A DNA stretch of 64,000 bases from an uncultured Spirochaetota bacterium (GTDB lineage Bacteria; Spirochaetota; UBA4802; UBA5550): NCBI GenBank assembly GCA_937872225.1, contig CALMRZ010000017.1:94325-158324 (forward strand). Direction: 5' to 3'. This document shows, piece after piece, positions 26,940-37,001 of this stretch. Made by a program: the position numbers and the translations under genes. Below the pieces are notes generated by a model. The model worked only from the letters and a program-made list of their open reading frames with translations. It was not told the origin of the DNA and made no database searches. The first letter of the stretch is position 1; each line of letters begins with the position of its first letter.

Positions 26940-27821
26940 ATGTTAGGGCAGAATGTTAATTTCAGGATCGGCGGACCGTTGACGCCTGTTGTGAAGAAGC
27001 TTATGATCATCAACGGGATATTTTTTCTGTGCCAGCAGATATTCGGAATTTTCTATCCGGGATACATCGAGAACCTCTTTGGACTTAATCATGTCGGGTT
27101 TATCCAGGAATTAAAGCTCTGGCAGATAATAACCTACATGTTTCTCCACGGCGGATGGTTTCATATCATATTCAATTTGCTGGGTCTGTGGATGTTCGCC
27201 GGAGAGCTGGAACAGAACTGGGGAAGTGCACTTTTTCTTAGGTATTATCTCATTGCGGGAATAGGCGCGGGATTCTTTATCGCCCTGATGAATTACCTGC
27301 TGTATGTACGTAACGGCATCAATCCGGTGACCATTGGAGCCTCGGGCGCAATCTACGGCATTCTCCTGGCCTATGGCGTCACCTGGCCCAACAGAAAGGT
27401 CTTGCTCTATTTCATTATTCCCGTCAAGATCAAATACCTGGTGCTCGTCTTCGGGTTGATAGAGTTCTTCGGCTTACTCTCTACCGCAGCAGGGGCAGGG
27501 GGCAACATCAGCCATATCGGACATCTCGGAGGACTTTTAACCGGCCTGCTCTACTTTTTTCTCCGTATCAGGAGACCTAAATTTGGATATGCTTCACAAA
27601 GACCGGGCAATGAAAATATTTTTTCACGGGTTTTGAAAAAACTCCGTGTTAAAAGGAAAAAGAAGGTAATTGAGTCCAGGATCCAATCAAAGAAGATCAT
27701 CGATGAATTGCTTGAAAAAATCGCCCGGCAGGGCATGAGTTCCCTGACGGCGCAGGAAAAAAAGGACCTTGAATGGGCGAGAAAGCATTATTACCCGGAC
27801 CGGGATGAAACATTGCATTGA
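26940..27821 (+). CDS. Rhomboid-family intramembrane serine protease
   Basis: A 293-residue membrane protein. The catalytic Ser is S136 in GASGAIYG and the catalytic His is H195 in SHIGHLGGLLTG. The loop-1 HGGWFHIIFNLLGLWMF segment is also typical. Six or so hydrophobic helices occupy residues 20-210. A basic cytoplasmic tail of about 80 residues (many Lys/Arg) ends with a segment containing DELLEKIARQG and a DLEWARKHY end. Rhomboids cleave membrane-protein substrates inside the bilayer; the target is unknown. A strong terminator follows. Confidence 0.92.
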   Translation: MLGQNVNFRIGGPLTPVVKKLMIINGIFFLCQQIFGIFYPGYIENLFGLNHVGFIQELKLWQIITYMFLHGGWFHIIFNLLGLWMFAGELEQNWGSALFLRYYLIAGIGAGFFIALMNYLLYVRNGINPVTIGASGAIYGILLAYGVTWPNRKVLLYFIIPVKIKYLVLVFGLIEFFGLLSTAAGAGGNISHIGHLGGLLTGLLYFFLRIRRPKFGYASQRPGNENIFSRVLKKLRVKRKKKVIESRIQSKKIIDELLEKIARQGMSSLTAQEKKDLEWARKHYYPDRDETLH

Positions 27822-27835
27822 TTCAGTTTGAACTT

Positions 27836-27875
27836 AATTTCATGTCCCCCGCCACGCGGGGGACATGAAATTTTT
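27836..27875 (+). terminator. Rho-independent terminator after the rhomboid gene
   Basis: A 17-bp perfect stem (27836-27852 with 27856-27872) enclosing CAC, GC-rich near the loop (CCCCCGC with GCGGGGG) and ending in a run of T. It lies 15 bp after the rhomboid stop and ends the upstream transcription unit before the hydrolase gene. Confidence 0.88.
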
Positions 27876-27947
27876 GGGCATTGTGATTGCCCGGAATTGA
27901 ATAATTACTCGATACATTGTATGTTTGCCGGAGCATAAAAGTGAACA

Positions 27948-28730
27948 ATGCAGGGTCAAACGGTAATCATAGATTATAAGAACAGCCGGGTACAGCTGGC
28001 GGTAAAACTGAAAATCAGCGGGAATCAGCTGCTGTTTTTTATTCATGGGTTGGGGTGCGCTAAAGAAAATTTTGACGGCGTATGGACCAATCGGAATCTG
28101 AAAGATTATTCTATCATGGTCCCTGATCTTCCCGGATTTGGCGATTCACCAGGTCTCGCTGATTTTTCCTATGACCTGGAAGATCATGCCGGTATCTGCA
28201 AATCCCTGCTCGATTGTTATCCCCAACATACGGTGCACGTTATAGGGCACAGCATGGGCGGTGCCGTTGGACTTATCCTGGGGGAAAGAATCCCTGGACG
28301 ACTGGCATCATTTAGTAATGTTGAAGGGAATCTGATCGGCCATGACTGCACCGTGAGCCGGAACAAAGCATCGGTGAGCTTTGAGGAGTTTGAAAAAAGG
28401 CAATTGCCGGGAATGATCCTTGCAACCGCGATGTCGGCTGAACCGGGTAGAAGGCTCTGGTCTGTTCTGTTGAAAAAGGCTGATACAAAAGGATTGTATT
28501 ATAGCTCCCGATCGCTGGTGACATGGTCGGGCAGCGGGGTTCTTCTTGAAAAATTCAGGAATATAAGCTGTAAAAAAGTCTATATTCACGGAGACAATAA
28601 TTCGTCTATGCCGGTATTGCGGAGGCTTGAAGGAATACCCGTCCACAGCATTTCAAAAAGCGGACACTTTCCCATGAATGACAATCCGGAAGAGTTCTAT
28701 AAGTACATATCGGACTTTATCAAGGACTGA
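27948..28730 (+). CDS. Alpha/beta hydrolase
   Basis: A 260-residue alpha/beta-hydrolase fold protein. The oxyanion-hole segment is FFIHGLGCAKENFDGVW. The nucleophile elbow is GHSMGG with S102, and the catalytic His is in SKSGHFPMNDNPE near residue 240. The acidic member is probably the Asp of IHGDNNSS. The substrate could be an ester, a thioester or a haloalkane. There is no signal peptide. Its stop nearly meets that of the convergent FecR-OmpA gene. Confidence 0.88.
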   Translation: MQGQTVIIDYKNSRVQLAVKLKISGNQLLFFIHGLGCAKENFDGVWTNRNLKDYSIMVPDLPGFGDSPGLADFSYDLEDHAGICKSLLDCYPQHTVHVIGHSMGGAVGLILGERIPGRLASFSNVEGNLIGHDCTVSRNKASVSFEEFEKRQLPGMILATAMSAEPGRRLWSVLLKKADTKGLYYSSRSLVTWSGSGVLLEKFRNISCKKVYIHGDNNSSMPVLRRLEGIPVHSISKSGHFPMNDNPEEFYKYISDFIKD

Positions 28731-28747
28731 TCATCATTCAATGATGA
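28731..28747. repeat. Inverted repeat at a convergent gene end
   Basis: TCATCATT, one base, AATGATGA. It covers the stop of the minus-strand FecR-OmpA gene (28734-28736) and lies one base after that of the hydrolase. There is no adjoining T-tract. It resembles the palindrome at 20246-20259, also at convergent stops. Confidence 0.35.
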
Positions 28748-29804
28748 TGAATTCAACCCTCCGGTTCAATGACCTGCCGGCCGGGGTGGTGTTGCTGGCT
28801 ACCGGTTTGCTGGAACCATACCCGGCTATCTCTAGATGATCTGCTTCAATTCCTTTCTGCACCAGGTATTTTTTTATAGATTCTGCCCTCTTGATGGAAA
28901 GAGTCTGGTTGAAGGACGCGGTACCTTGTATATCCGTATGTCCCTCGATCCTGACCCTGACATTTTTTTCTTTAATAATTTTTATGATTTTATCAAGTTC
29001 GGCGTAGGAATGGGGGATGATTGTTGCGCTGTTCACCTCAAAGTTGATTTTATCCGAGATGAAGAGAACCTCCTCGGTATGGATTGAATTGAGAATGGAA
29101 CGCATCCTGGATATTTCATCATCAGTCATTTTTTCCGGGTTTGATGGTGGCTCGTTCTCCTTGATGGCGATCTTGTTCTGATATGAAAGGAGCACCTTCT
29201 GGTCTTCAAACTTCGGATTGTTCAACTCGGCAATCCCTGATACTGAATAAATAGTGGAGCTGTACAGGGTTTCAACCTCCGCCGGTTCTTCGTCCTTTTT
29301 TTTCTCCTGGCGAATTTTCTTTTGCAGTTTTTCCATTTCTATTAAATCTTCATGTATTTCAAAACCGAGCTCCGTGCCCCGAATGGCGGCAACCGTGGTG
29401 GGTGTTTTCACTTTTATATCGTAATCCTTGAAGATTTTTTCAAACTTTCCGTACAGCGAACCGTTGTTCAATTTGAGCATTACTTTTCGGACGGACATGT
29501 CATCGATTCTCATCATGCTGTTTTCTGAGACTCGGACTGCCATATTGCCGTGAAAGCAAATGTCCATCTGGGAATTTTTTTCAGTTTTAACTTCATAACC
29601 CGGCTTTAGAGTCTGACCGACGATGGCCTGTTCCCATTGATCAGATGGGGTTTTTCTATACGAAGCGTTTCCCAGGACAAAGGTTATTTTAGGATTTTTC
29701 TGGATTAATACCGGTAGCTGAACCATCATCATGTCCGTATACAAGAGAAAACTGACTGCGACACCTGCACCGAGCATGAACAAAAATATCAGTATCTTTT
29801 TCAT
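28734..29804 (-). CDS. FecR-domain and OmpA-like C-terminal domain protein
   Basis: A 356-residue envelope protein. Residues 1-25 are a signal peptide or N-terminal anchor (MKKILIFLFMLGAG). A FecR-like domain spans about 30-170, with RVSENSMMRIDDM and TPTTVAAIRGTE. After a charged helix comes an OmpA/MotB peptidoglycan-binding domain, roughly 245-355, with INFEVNSATI, EGHTDIQGTASFNQTLSIKRAESIK and SLNRRVEFIIIE. It likely links periplasm and cell wall. GGGAGGAAGG precedes the chosen ATG, which is why I rejected a longer in-frame start at 29858. FecR plus OmpA architecture is known in spirochaetes and related diderms. Confidence 0.85.
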   Translation of the reverse strand: MKKILIFLFMLGAGVAVSFLLYTDMMMVQLPVLIQKNPKITFVLGNASYRKTPSDQWEQAIVGQTLKPGYEVKTEKNSQMDICFHGNMAVRVSENSMMRIDDMSVRKVMLKLNNGSLYGKFEKIFKDYDIKVKTPTTVAAIRGTELGFEIHEDLIEMEKLQKKIRQEKKKDEEPAEVETLYSSTIYSVSGIAELNNPKFEDQKVLLSYQNKIAIKENEPPSNPEKMTDDEISRMRSILNSIHTEEVLFISDKINFEVNSATIIPHSYAELDKIIKIIKEKNVRVRIEGHTDIQGTASFNQTLSIKRAESIKKYLVQKGIEADHLEIAGYGSSKPVASNTTPAGRSLNRRVEFIIIE

Positions 29805-29900
29805 AATTCCTTCCTCCCTGTTCTGGGAATAGTTTAGCGGTAGACTTCGGGAAGTCAAGTCATATCGGTAATTATGATGACATCTTGTATCTCTGGTGAT

Positions 29901-32900
29901 TCAGGCAAAGGGTAAATCCCTGATTTCTTCATACGCAGGACGGTAAAAATAGATGCCGGTATGGGGATTGCCATACTCCATTCCTCTGAGGTACAGGTAG
30001 TATATCCCACCGAAATGAAAATCATACTGATAATCAGGAATGAATAGGCGCAACCAGCGAAGAAGGGCCTGTAGATATATGTTCATTTGTAAATCGTAAT
30101 GCATATCAAGTATATTGCGCGCAACCCGGTCCCGCGAGTACCCCTCCTCAAGGTAATTTGATTTCCAGTCTAGTATAAAGTATTTATCCTGAAAGCGGAA
30201 TATCAAATCTATGAAACCATGCAGGAACCCCTCCCGGTACCCTGTACCGGGAACGGGAGTGGAGGGCCTCAAGGTGGAAGGATAATAGAATTCTACTTCA
30301 TGGATTTTTTTATCCACGTTCTTCAAATACAAATCCGAGCCGTTTAAGGGTGCGTTTAATGTGTTCCAGATAATATCAGCAATCTGGATTTTTATTGATT
30401 CTCTGTCAATATCCGAATGCACATTCAAATGATACCGAATGGCACGATCAAATAAATTCGAACACCGCGTTTCACCTGTAATTAAATCCGATGGTGAAGC
30501 AGCATTTCCCGCAATTTGAAAATCGATCTGTTCAAATATGGAGTGGAGCATAATGCCGGTCTCTTTGGAATGGGGAAGTTCGTGTCGGGTGCCATAGACT
30601 GGCAGTGCGGGGCCGGTGGCCGTGTATTGTTCGTCATCATCATGGGGCTGGAGGCCTTGGTCCCCGAATTGATGATTGCGGGGATTGTCCTTCACTGTTT
30701 CAAGGAGCCTGTTTTTTATTCCGGAGAACGAATCGATATGTATTCGCCGGTCGAAGAAGTCGGTTGACAGCAAGGGAAACAGGGGATCTGGAATGGTTAG
30801 GCGATCAGGAGCGGACGCACTATGGTGTTGAACTGAATTCTTTACGTCATGTGCCGAACTTATGTCAAGCCAGGTGACCTGTTGTTCCATGCGAATTTGA
30901 TTAAGTGTTGAATGCAATTTTGTGCCTGCCATGCCGGCGGTGCCTTTTGACCTGCTCACGGGCTCAAAGACAGGGATATAGAGCCTGTCCTGTGCCCTGG
31001 TAAGGGCGACATAGAAAAGTCGCTCCTCCTCGCTGGCTGATTCAAGGCTGTAAAGCTCCTTATGTGCGGAATTTCTGACGAGATCAAAGACCCTGCCGGT
31101 AGCGTCATGGTATGTCCAGAATTCCCCGGCGTTTTTTTTGGTATAACCCCCGGCTATAAATACCGTTTTGAACTGAAGACCTTTGCTGGCATGGATAGTG
31201 AGGATCTGAACCCCCGGCTTGTCCAGGTCAATAGTCTGAATATTGTAGCTGTCATGTGAAAATGAGTTTTTCTGCCGCAAACCGTTAAGATAATCAATTA
31301 TTTCCTGGATGGAGAAATCGTTGCGGTAGGCTTCAATTTCAAGGTTTTGCATCACCGTCCGGTAATTGATCAATGCACGGTCATGATCGTCAATGTCCCT
31401 GCAGAAAAGAATGCCGGTATCTTCAATTATGGATTGAAAAAGCAGAGGCCATTTCCTCTGATCGGCAAGAGTTATCCATTTTTCAAAGAGACTGTCAGCC
31501 GGCTGATCATGAGCCGCTGCTGCATAATGATAAAGCTGATGGACAGGAATGCGGAAAAACCGTGTGATCAGTGCTTTTTTCCGTGCCATGATATCATGAG
31601 GATTTGCGATGGCTGTCAGCACTAATTGCAGTTCAAGAACTTCCTTTGACTGGTACAGCCCTTCCTTTTTATACAGTGAGTAGCTGATTGAATGGCGCTT
31701 CAGGAGCTTCTCGATTGTTTCGGCTTCTTTCCATTTGGTGACCAGTATGGCTATATCATTAAGGTCCACAGAGGGGTCTTCAGAAATTAATCGTTTCAAT
31801 TCGCTGGCTATAAAATACGCCGACCTGTATTTCGCCAATGTTCCGGTACAAGCGCCGCAATCCATGACTATAAGTGATTTATCGTCCCGATGCTTTCCGG
31901 GGTCCTGCGCGGCGGGATAACGACTGGGAAGATAGTGAATGTTGATGTCGGAAAACCAATTATTCCCGGCAAATATCGAATTGAAGGAGGCAATCAGGTC
32001 CGGTGACGACCTCCAGTTTTCATTGAGGCAATAATAGTGAGCGCCGTGAGAATGTATCATCTCGTCCCGGGCCAGGTAATAGGCATGGACATCGGCGCCG
32101 CGGAACCCATAGATGGATTGCTTGGGGTCGCCAATGATGAACAGCCTGTTTGTTCGTGATCCAAGAAAAATGGTGCTGAATATTTTCCATTGGAGCATAT
32201 CGGTGTCCTGGAACTCATCTACCAGCGCATAGCGATATTTCTTTTGCAGCACCTTTTTCAACGTTGAGGTTCCGGGGCCAAGGGCGTGGCAGACTCGGGT
32301 GATCATGTCATCGTAGCTTATCAGCCCCCGCTCTTTTTTATATTGTAACGCATGCCGCTTGATATCGCGAACTGTGATGGCCGTGAGCATGTTCCGTATC
32401 TTTTTTATATCAAGGGCCCTCAATCGTTCCAGAATTGCGATTATATCTGGCAGCTGGGGCAGTTTGTCATTATAATCCGGTCCTTCTTTTTTCCATCTGG
32501 TATTGAATTCATTGAAGCCGCTATCATCCAGATCAAGGCCTGAAAAAAATTCATCCAATTCGACAAGTTCAATGGTCCTGATGGATCGGTCAGACAGAAG
32601 TTTGAGCAGTTTTTCAATGATACGCAACCGCTTGCCCATGCTGCTCTTGTTGATGTTGAGGGTTGCATATCTGGCCGGGAAGTCGCTTTTGCTGAAGTCG
32701 CTCCCGTCGATAGGACCGATCAGACGCTCAAGTTCATCGAGACATCTCCGGCATTCTTTTTCTGATTTATTAATAATTTCAATGAGGTCAGATCCGCCAT
32801 CGGGAACAAGAATGTCGTTCCCGGACGGCTGATAGTGTACAGCAACATCCAGGACGCGGGTTACCCAGGGGCTTATTCCGCCGGCAGTTGTGCCAGGATA

Positions 32901-33386
32901 GCCGGAAAGAATCAATATTTTCTGGAAGTCCTTACCGAAGCGCAGGGGCCATTCGTTGCGCATTATATCGTAGAGCACCGTTTCGTATACAGCCCTGTCA
33001 TCTGCCAGCTGACTCTGAAATTGCTCGCCATTTTCAAATGCATAGTCCTGAAGGGTCGCGTTGCAGAAGCCGTGGATGGTAAAAATTGAGGCAGAGTCAA
33101 AATTGTCCAATGAAACCTGCAGGATATCGCACGGCTTTCGTTTCAGTTCGTTTTTAATGTTTTGCCGGATGCGGTCCTTGAGCTCGCCCGCGGCTTTTTC
33201 GGTGAACGTCACAACAAGGATTTCTTCAAGGTTCACGACTCTTGCGCTTTTCAGGAGTTCCACAACAAGGTTTTCAATAGTATAGGTCTTGCCCGTACCG
33301 GCAGAGGCTTCAATAACCGCGTGGGAATCAAGATCAATCTGGTCAATTCCGGATACGGGCAGGGGAGCGGAGAATTGATGCGTCAT
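29901..33386 (-). CDS. recB: Exodeoxyribonuclease V beta-like subunit (RecB)
   Basis: A 1161-residue UvrD-family helicase-nuclease. Walker A is EASAGTGKTYTIENL near residues 27-41. Helicase motif II is ALVDEFQDTDMLQWKIF. Motifs III-VI include IIGDPKQSIYGFRGAD, QILTIHASKGLQF and YVALTRAQDRLY. The C-terminal RecB nuclease motif GFIDLIF plus ILDWKSNYL keeps the metal-binding Asp and Lys. It processes double-strand break ends with RecC. The ATG overlaps the recC stop as TAATG, so the two are translationally coupled. No recD follows it. Confidence 0.94.
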   Translation of the reverse strand: MTHQFSAPLPVSGIDQIDLDSHAVIEASAGTGKTYTIENLVVELLKSARVVNLEEILVVTFTEKAAGELKDRIRQNIKNELKRKPCDILQVSLDNFDSASIFTIHGFCNATLQDYAFENGEQFQSQLADDRAVYETVLYDIMRNEWPLRFGKDFQKILILSGYPGTTAGGISPWVTRVLDVAVHYQPSGNDILVPDGGSDLIEIINKSEKECRRCLDELERLIGPIDGSDFSKSDFPARYATLNINKSSMGKRLRIIEKLLKLLSDRSIRTIELVELDEFFSGLDLDDSGFNEFNTRWKKEGPDYNDKLPQLPDIIAILERLRALDIKKIRNMLTAITVRDIKRHALQYKKERGLISYDDMITRVCHALGPGTSTLKKVLQKKYRYALVDEFQDTDMLQWKIFSTIFLGSRTNRLFIIGDPKQSIYGFRGADVHAYYLARDEMIHSHGAHYYCLNENWRSSPDLIASFNSIFAGNNWFSDINIHYLPSRYPAAQDPGKHRDDKSLIVMDCGACTGTLAKYRSAYFIASELKRLISEDPSVDLNDIAILVTKWKEAETIEKLLKRHSISYSLYKKEGLYQSKEVLELQLVLTAIANPHDIMARKKALITRFFRIPVHQLYHYAAAAHDQPADSLFEKWITLADQRKWPLLFQSIIEDTGILFCRDIDDHDRALINYRTVMQNLEIEAYRNDFSIQEIIDYLNGLRQKNSFSHDSYNIQTIDLDKPGVQILTIHASKGLQFKTVFIAGGYTKKNAGEFWTYHDATGRVFDLVRNSAHKELYSLESASEEERLFYVALTRAQDRLYIPVFEPVSRSKGTAGMAGTKLHSTLNQIRMEQQVTWLDISSAHDVKNSVQHHSASAPDRLTIPDPLFPLLSTDFFDRRIHIDSFSGIKNRLLETVKDNPRNHQFGDQGLQPHDDDEQYTATGPALPVYGTRHELPHSKETGIMLHSIFEQIDFQIAGNAASPSDLITGETRCSNLFDRAIRYHLNVHSDIDRESIKIQIADIIWNTLNAPLNGSDLYLKNVDKKIHEVEFYYPSTLRPSTPVPGTGYREGFLHGFIDLIFRFQDKYFILDWKSNYLEEGYSRDRVARNILDMHYDLQMNIYLQALLRWLRLFIPDYQYDFHFGGIYYLYLRGMEYGNPHTGIYFYRPAYEEIRDLPFA

Positions 33387-36300
33387 TAGTGCGAACCACC
33401 TCCGGAAAAAGGTCTGAAAAGGTCCGCCAGACGGTTTCGTACCTTGGAATACGCGTCGGCAGGGACTTCGGGATCGATGAGTTGGAGCAGTGACATGGGA
33501 CGGTAGGCTGGGTTCATTTTTTCCGCATCATCATCGATCAGAGAAAGGAGGAACCGTCGGTATCCGTCTTTTTCGGCTTCTGAAGGATTATCCTTCATCT
33601 CCGGAGGTGCAATGATCCTTGTATCACCGATTATCGCCAGAGGAAGCAGGTCGAATTGTCCGGGATCAAGGAAATCATTGAGGAGGTGTTGAAGGTACTT
33701 TCTGCCGGAAGGTTCATCCAGATGATACGAATAGGAGTATATGTCAGTTTTGTTCGAAACATGAACCGTGAAAGGTCCTGAACCGATGAGATTACTCAAC
33801 GGCTTGGAATAGTTTGAAACCGATGCAACATGGATCAAGAATGGATACACCAGGGGGAGTATTGATGGCTGTAAACTGTTCGTGATGACCAGGGTTTCAC
33901 AATCGCCGGTATCGGGATGCTTCCATAGAACCGGCAGTGATCCCGTCAGCCCAACGGAAACCATGTTATCATGATGCACGACAGGAACGATAATTGATGG
34001 CAGTGAGAGGCCGGGTTTAATCGGTGAAGGGACAGAGCCAATGGTAACGGTGTGATAAACCGTATACTGCTGCCGGTTCAGAAGAAATTCCCACAGGCTG
34101 TGGCTGCCTTGCAATCGATCCATGATTTCTGAACGCAAGTTCCTGTAATCAACTTCTGCATAAGCGCCATGGGGCGTATCGCTCTTGAGTCTGCTGTATT
34201 GATAATAGTGATCGATATACGATTGAATATCAGAGAGGGTAGTGGTCTTCAAAGAATGGCCCAATGAATTGATAATGAACCGGTAATTATACGGGAACAC
34301 GGAGAAAAAGGGCTCATTCTCCTTCGATGCTGTATCTTCAACATCATCGTCAAACAGCGAAAGATGCCAGCGCAGGACAGATTCAACGGGATTCAGCAGA
34401 AAGTATCGCAGGTCGCTCAATGTAATGGATTCTGTATCCTGAACCACTCTGCCAGGGAGAGAGGGTAATGAAAAAACGGGAACCTTGCCTTTGATTTTTT
34501 GTGAAAAAGCTATCGCCGCTGTATCAGGTAAAACATTTTGGTCGGCAATCTTATGAAAAAGGACAAGGCGGTCCGATTCATTAAAGTTAACCGGTTGAAA
34601 ATTCCCGTTGATTTTTGCGCTGATAAAATCCGTAACAGCTGAATGTCCTTGATCCTGACGCAGATAATCCACACTGCTCCCTGATGACGGCACCTCTGAT
34701 ATAATAAAATCATCAGAGATGACGTGATTGTTTAAATACGTAATCAACTGGCCTGTCACCGAGTTAGGATGAATATCCTGATCCTTCTGCAGATCTTTTG
34801 AAATGTAGGTGATATAGAGCTTTTCCCGTACCGCCAGGAGGGTTTCAAGAAAATGATACTTGTTTACATCGGGCCTGGAGGTATCGCCGATTTTTCTTCC
34901 CATCGTCATGAGATTGAGCGTTGACCTGTCGCTGGATCCGGGGAATATTCCCTCCTGCATCCCCATGATGTACACTATCCTGAAGGGAATCTGACGTTTT
35001 GGAACCAGTGCCGATATGTTTATGCCGGTTGAAAGATAACTGCCCCGCGCGCTGGCGATGCCGGTTATGGTTTCAGCAAGGAATTCTTTTACTGCGGTGA
35101 TCGACAGTGCGCGGGCTGCATCGGGGCCGGGAAGTCGATCGAGGATGGTAAGATGATCAAGGCGTTCAATAAGATTGCTGTAAATGTTCTGTTCTTCGGG
35201 CTTATGTGCGGGAACGGTCAGGAATTCCGAGATTAGATCTGAAATGAGCCGGACCCATTCTGTCGCCGAAACAGCAAGGGATCGAAGGCCGGCCGTTCTG
35301 GCGTGAATAAGCTCAATGATGCTGCTGATGGCATCGATGAGGCGCTGGTCACCGGTATTGATGTCAGAATACGGCACTATATTTGCAAATGAAAGAAATG
35401 TTCCGTCGTGAATTGAGGATTGGCGGGTGTCCATTATCCGCCCGAAACGGAGCCGCAGCAAACCCTGCTGCCAGGTATGCAGATTCTGCGCAGGATCCGG
35501 GACGTCCGTTTTTTTGAATTCGCGGAAAATATTGAGATTATCCACCCATGTAAGCCAGACACGCACATCCGCCGGTGTCAGGGCATGAGCTTCATAAAAG
35601 CAGGGGTTGCGCAAAAGGCCTGCTATCTCTTTCCGGGTAAAAGACCCTGTGGCTATCTCAAGGAGCGACAGCACGGCCCTGGAAAACATGCTGTCGGCCG
35701 CAGCCGTGGAATCAATCATACTGTATGACAGGCGTCGCGGTTCGCGGGAAAAAACCGAATGAATGGCGGGGCTGTAAAGCTCCATATCCGGAACCATGAC
35801 GGCGATATCGGTCATCTGTAATGTGGTGTCGCATTCAAGATTGTACAGTATGCTGTTGTATACTGACTCAACTTCCCGGAACAATCCAGAACAGGACGCA
35901 ACCTGGATGCTGGTGTCCTGGCTGATTCGTGCGGGGGGTTCTGTCATGGTCGTTCTTCGTAAAATCTGGTCCTGGACGGTCCCGAGCACCGTAGGTCGTG
36001 CCGGTGGCCTGTCGGATGAAATCCATTCCGATGTGCAACGCTGTTCCTGGCTCCCCGCCTCCTCAAGGAGGCTCAATAATCTCATCGTTTCCCTTCCGGT
36101 CTTGCCCCACAGCTTGAGTAATGGATTTTCATTTTCATCGTAGTGCAATGAATCGCCGTCGGGGGTCTTTTGAATCCGTATGGACCGTATCCTCTGCCAG
36201 CGGTCTTCTCCGGGTGTGGTAATATCCTCCCAAAATTCCGAACAGGGATTCATCTGATATACCGAGATGGAAAGACACTTCCCCAGTTCAAAGAGCAAGC

Positions 36301-36985
36301 GCGCATGGAATGGCGAAAGATGTGATTCACCGAAGATGACAAATGTCTGATCGAGGCCTTTCGGCGGCTGAAGCATTGATCTGTTAAAATACTGGGGCAG
36401 GGTAAGCCAGTTTTTATTGATCGAGTCGCGGTATCCGTTGCTTTTGAAAAGGGCATGATACAGATACTGCTGGGATGATTCCATGTCCGTTGCAAGGGTG
36501 AGACGTCCCTTCATCCAGGACTTGACCATTTCTTCCCGATACAGTTCATATTCCATGAAATACCGGGAGAGCCTTGATGACAGCTGGAAAAGTTTGTGAT
36601 CATAATCTTCTTTTTTGGTCTTGGACCCCGCGTCGGCATACAGATAATCCGTGATAGGTCGAAGCGGAGATGATTCAGGGTCAATGGAGGCTATGGCATG
36701 ATAGAGGAGAAGTAGAATGTCCTGCTGTTCAAGAAGGGATGGCTTGTCGACCTGCGGATTACAGTAATCCAGCATCAGTTTCAATCCATCAGTGAGAACA
36801 TGAAACCGTATGTTTATCGAAATCCCGAGGTGTTCAGCGATTGTAATCTGGATCCATTTCCGCATGTAAGGATTGGGCACAATGACTGAAACGGGATTAA
36901 AGGGATCATATTGCCGGGAAATTTCTCCGGCAAGGGAGCGGGCAAGGGCCTCAATGGTATTGCTGAAAAAAAGCTGTATCGGCAT
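33386..36985 (-). CDS. recC: Exodeoxyribonuclease V gamma-like subunit (RecC)
   Basis: About 1199 residues. The N-terminus MPIQLFFSNTIEALARSLAGEI is typical of RecC, which recognises Chi sites. RecC segments visible include MRKWIQITIAEHLGI, PSLLEQQDILLLLYHAI, RIVYIMGMQEGIFPGSSDR and SVTGQLITYL. The helicase-like motifs are degenerate, as known for RecC. The frame opens as far up as 37129, but that overlaps the preceding NagD-like gene; the ATG at 36985 gives the family start. It sits 16 bp after that gene and one base before recB. Confidence 0.9.
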   Translation of the reverse strand: MPIQLFFSNTIEALARSLAGEISRQYDPFNPVSVIVPNPYMRKWIQITIAEHLGISINIRFHVLTDGLKLMLDYCNPQVDKPSLLEQQDILLLLYHAIASIDPESSPLRPITDYLYADAGSKTKKEDYDHKLFQLSSRLSRYFMEYELYREEMVKSWMKGRLTLATDMESSQQYLYHALFKSNGYRDSINKNWLTLPQYFNRSMLQPPKGLDQTFVIFGESHLSPFHARLLFELGKCLSISVYQMNPCSEFWEDITTPGEDRWQRIRSIRIQKTPDGDSLHYDENENPLLKLWGKTGRETMRLLSLLEEAGSQEQRCTSEWISSDRPPARPTVLGTVQDQILRRTTMTEPPARISQDTSIQVASCSGLFREVESVYNSILYNLECDTTLQMTDIAVMVPDMELYSPAIHSVFSREPRRLSYSMIDSTAAADSMFSRAVLSLLEIATGSFTRKEIAGLLRNPCFYEAHALTPADVRVWLTWVDNLNIFREFKKTDVPDPAQNLHTWQQGLLRLRFGRIMDTRQSSIHDGTFLSFANIVPYSDINTGDQRLIDAISSIIELIHARTAGLRSLAVSATEWVRLISDLISEFLTVPAHKPEEQNIYSNLIERLDHLTILDRLPGPDAARALSITAVKEFLAETITGIASARGSYLSTGINISALVPKRQIPFRIVYIMGMQEGIFPGSSDRSTLNLMTMGRKIGDTSRPDVNKYHFLETLLAVREKLYITYISKDLQKDQDIHPNSVTGQLITYLNNHVISDDFIISEVPSSGSSVDYLRQDQGHSAVTDFISAKINGNFQPVNFNESDRLVLFHKIADQNVLPDTAAIAFSQKIKGKVPVFSLPSLPGRVVQDTESITLSDLRYFLLNPVESVLRWHLSLFDDDVEDTASKENEPFFSVFPYNYRFIINSLGHSLKTTTLSDIQSYIDHYYQYSRLKSDTPHGAYAEVDYRNLRSEIMDRLQGSHSLWEFLLNRQQYTVYHTVTIGSVPSPIKPGLSLPSIIVPVVHHDNMVSVGLTGSLPVLWKHPDTGDCETLVITNSLQPSILPLVYPFLIHVASVSNYSKPLSNLIGSGPFTVHVSNKTDIYSYSYHLDEPSGRKYLQHLLNDFLDPGQFDLLPLAIIGDTRIIAPPEMKDNPSEAEKDGYRRFLLSLIDDDAEKMNPAYRPMSLLQLIDPEVPADAYSKVRNRLADLFRPFSGGGSH

Positions 36986-37001
36986 AGTCAGCCAGATCGA
37001 C

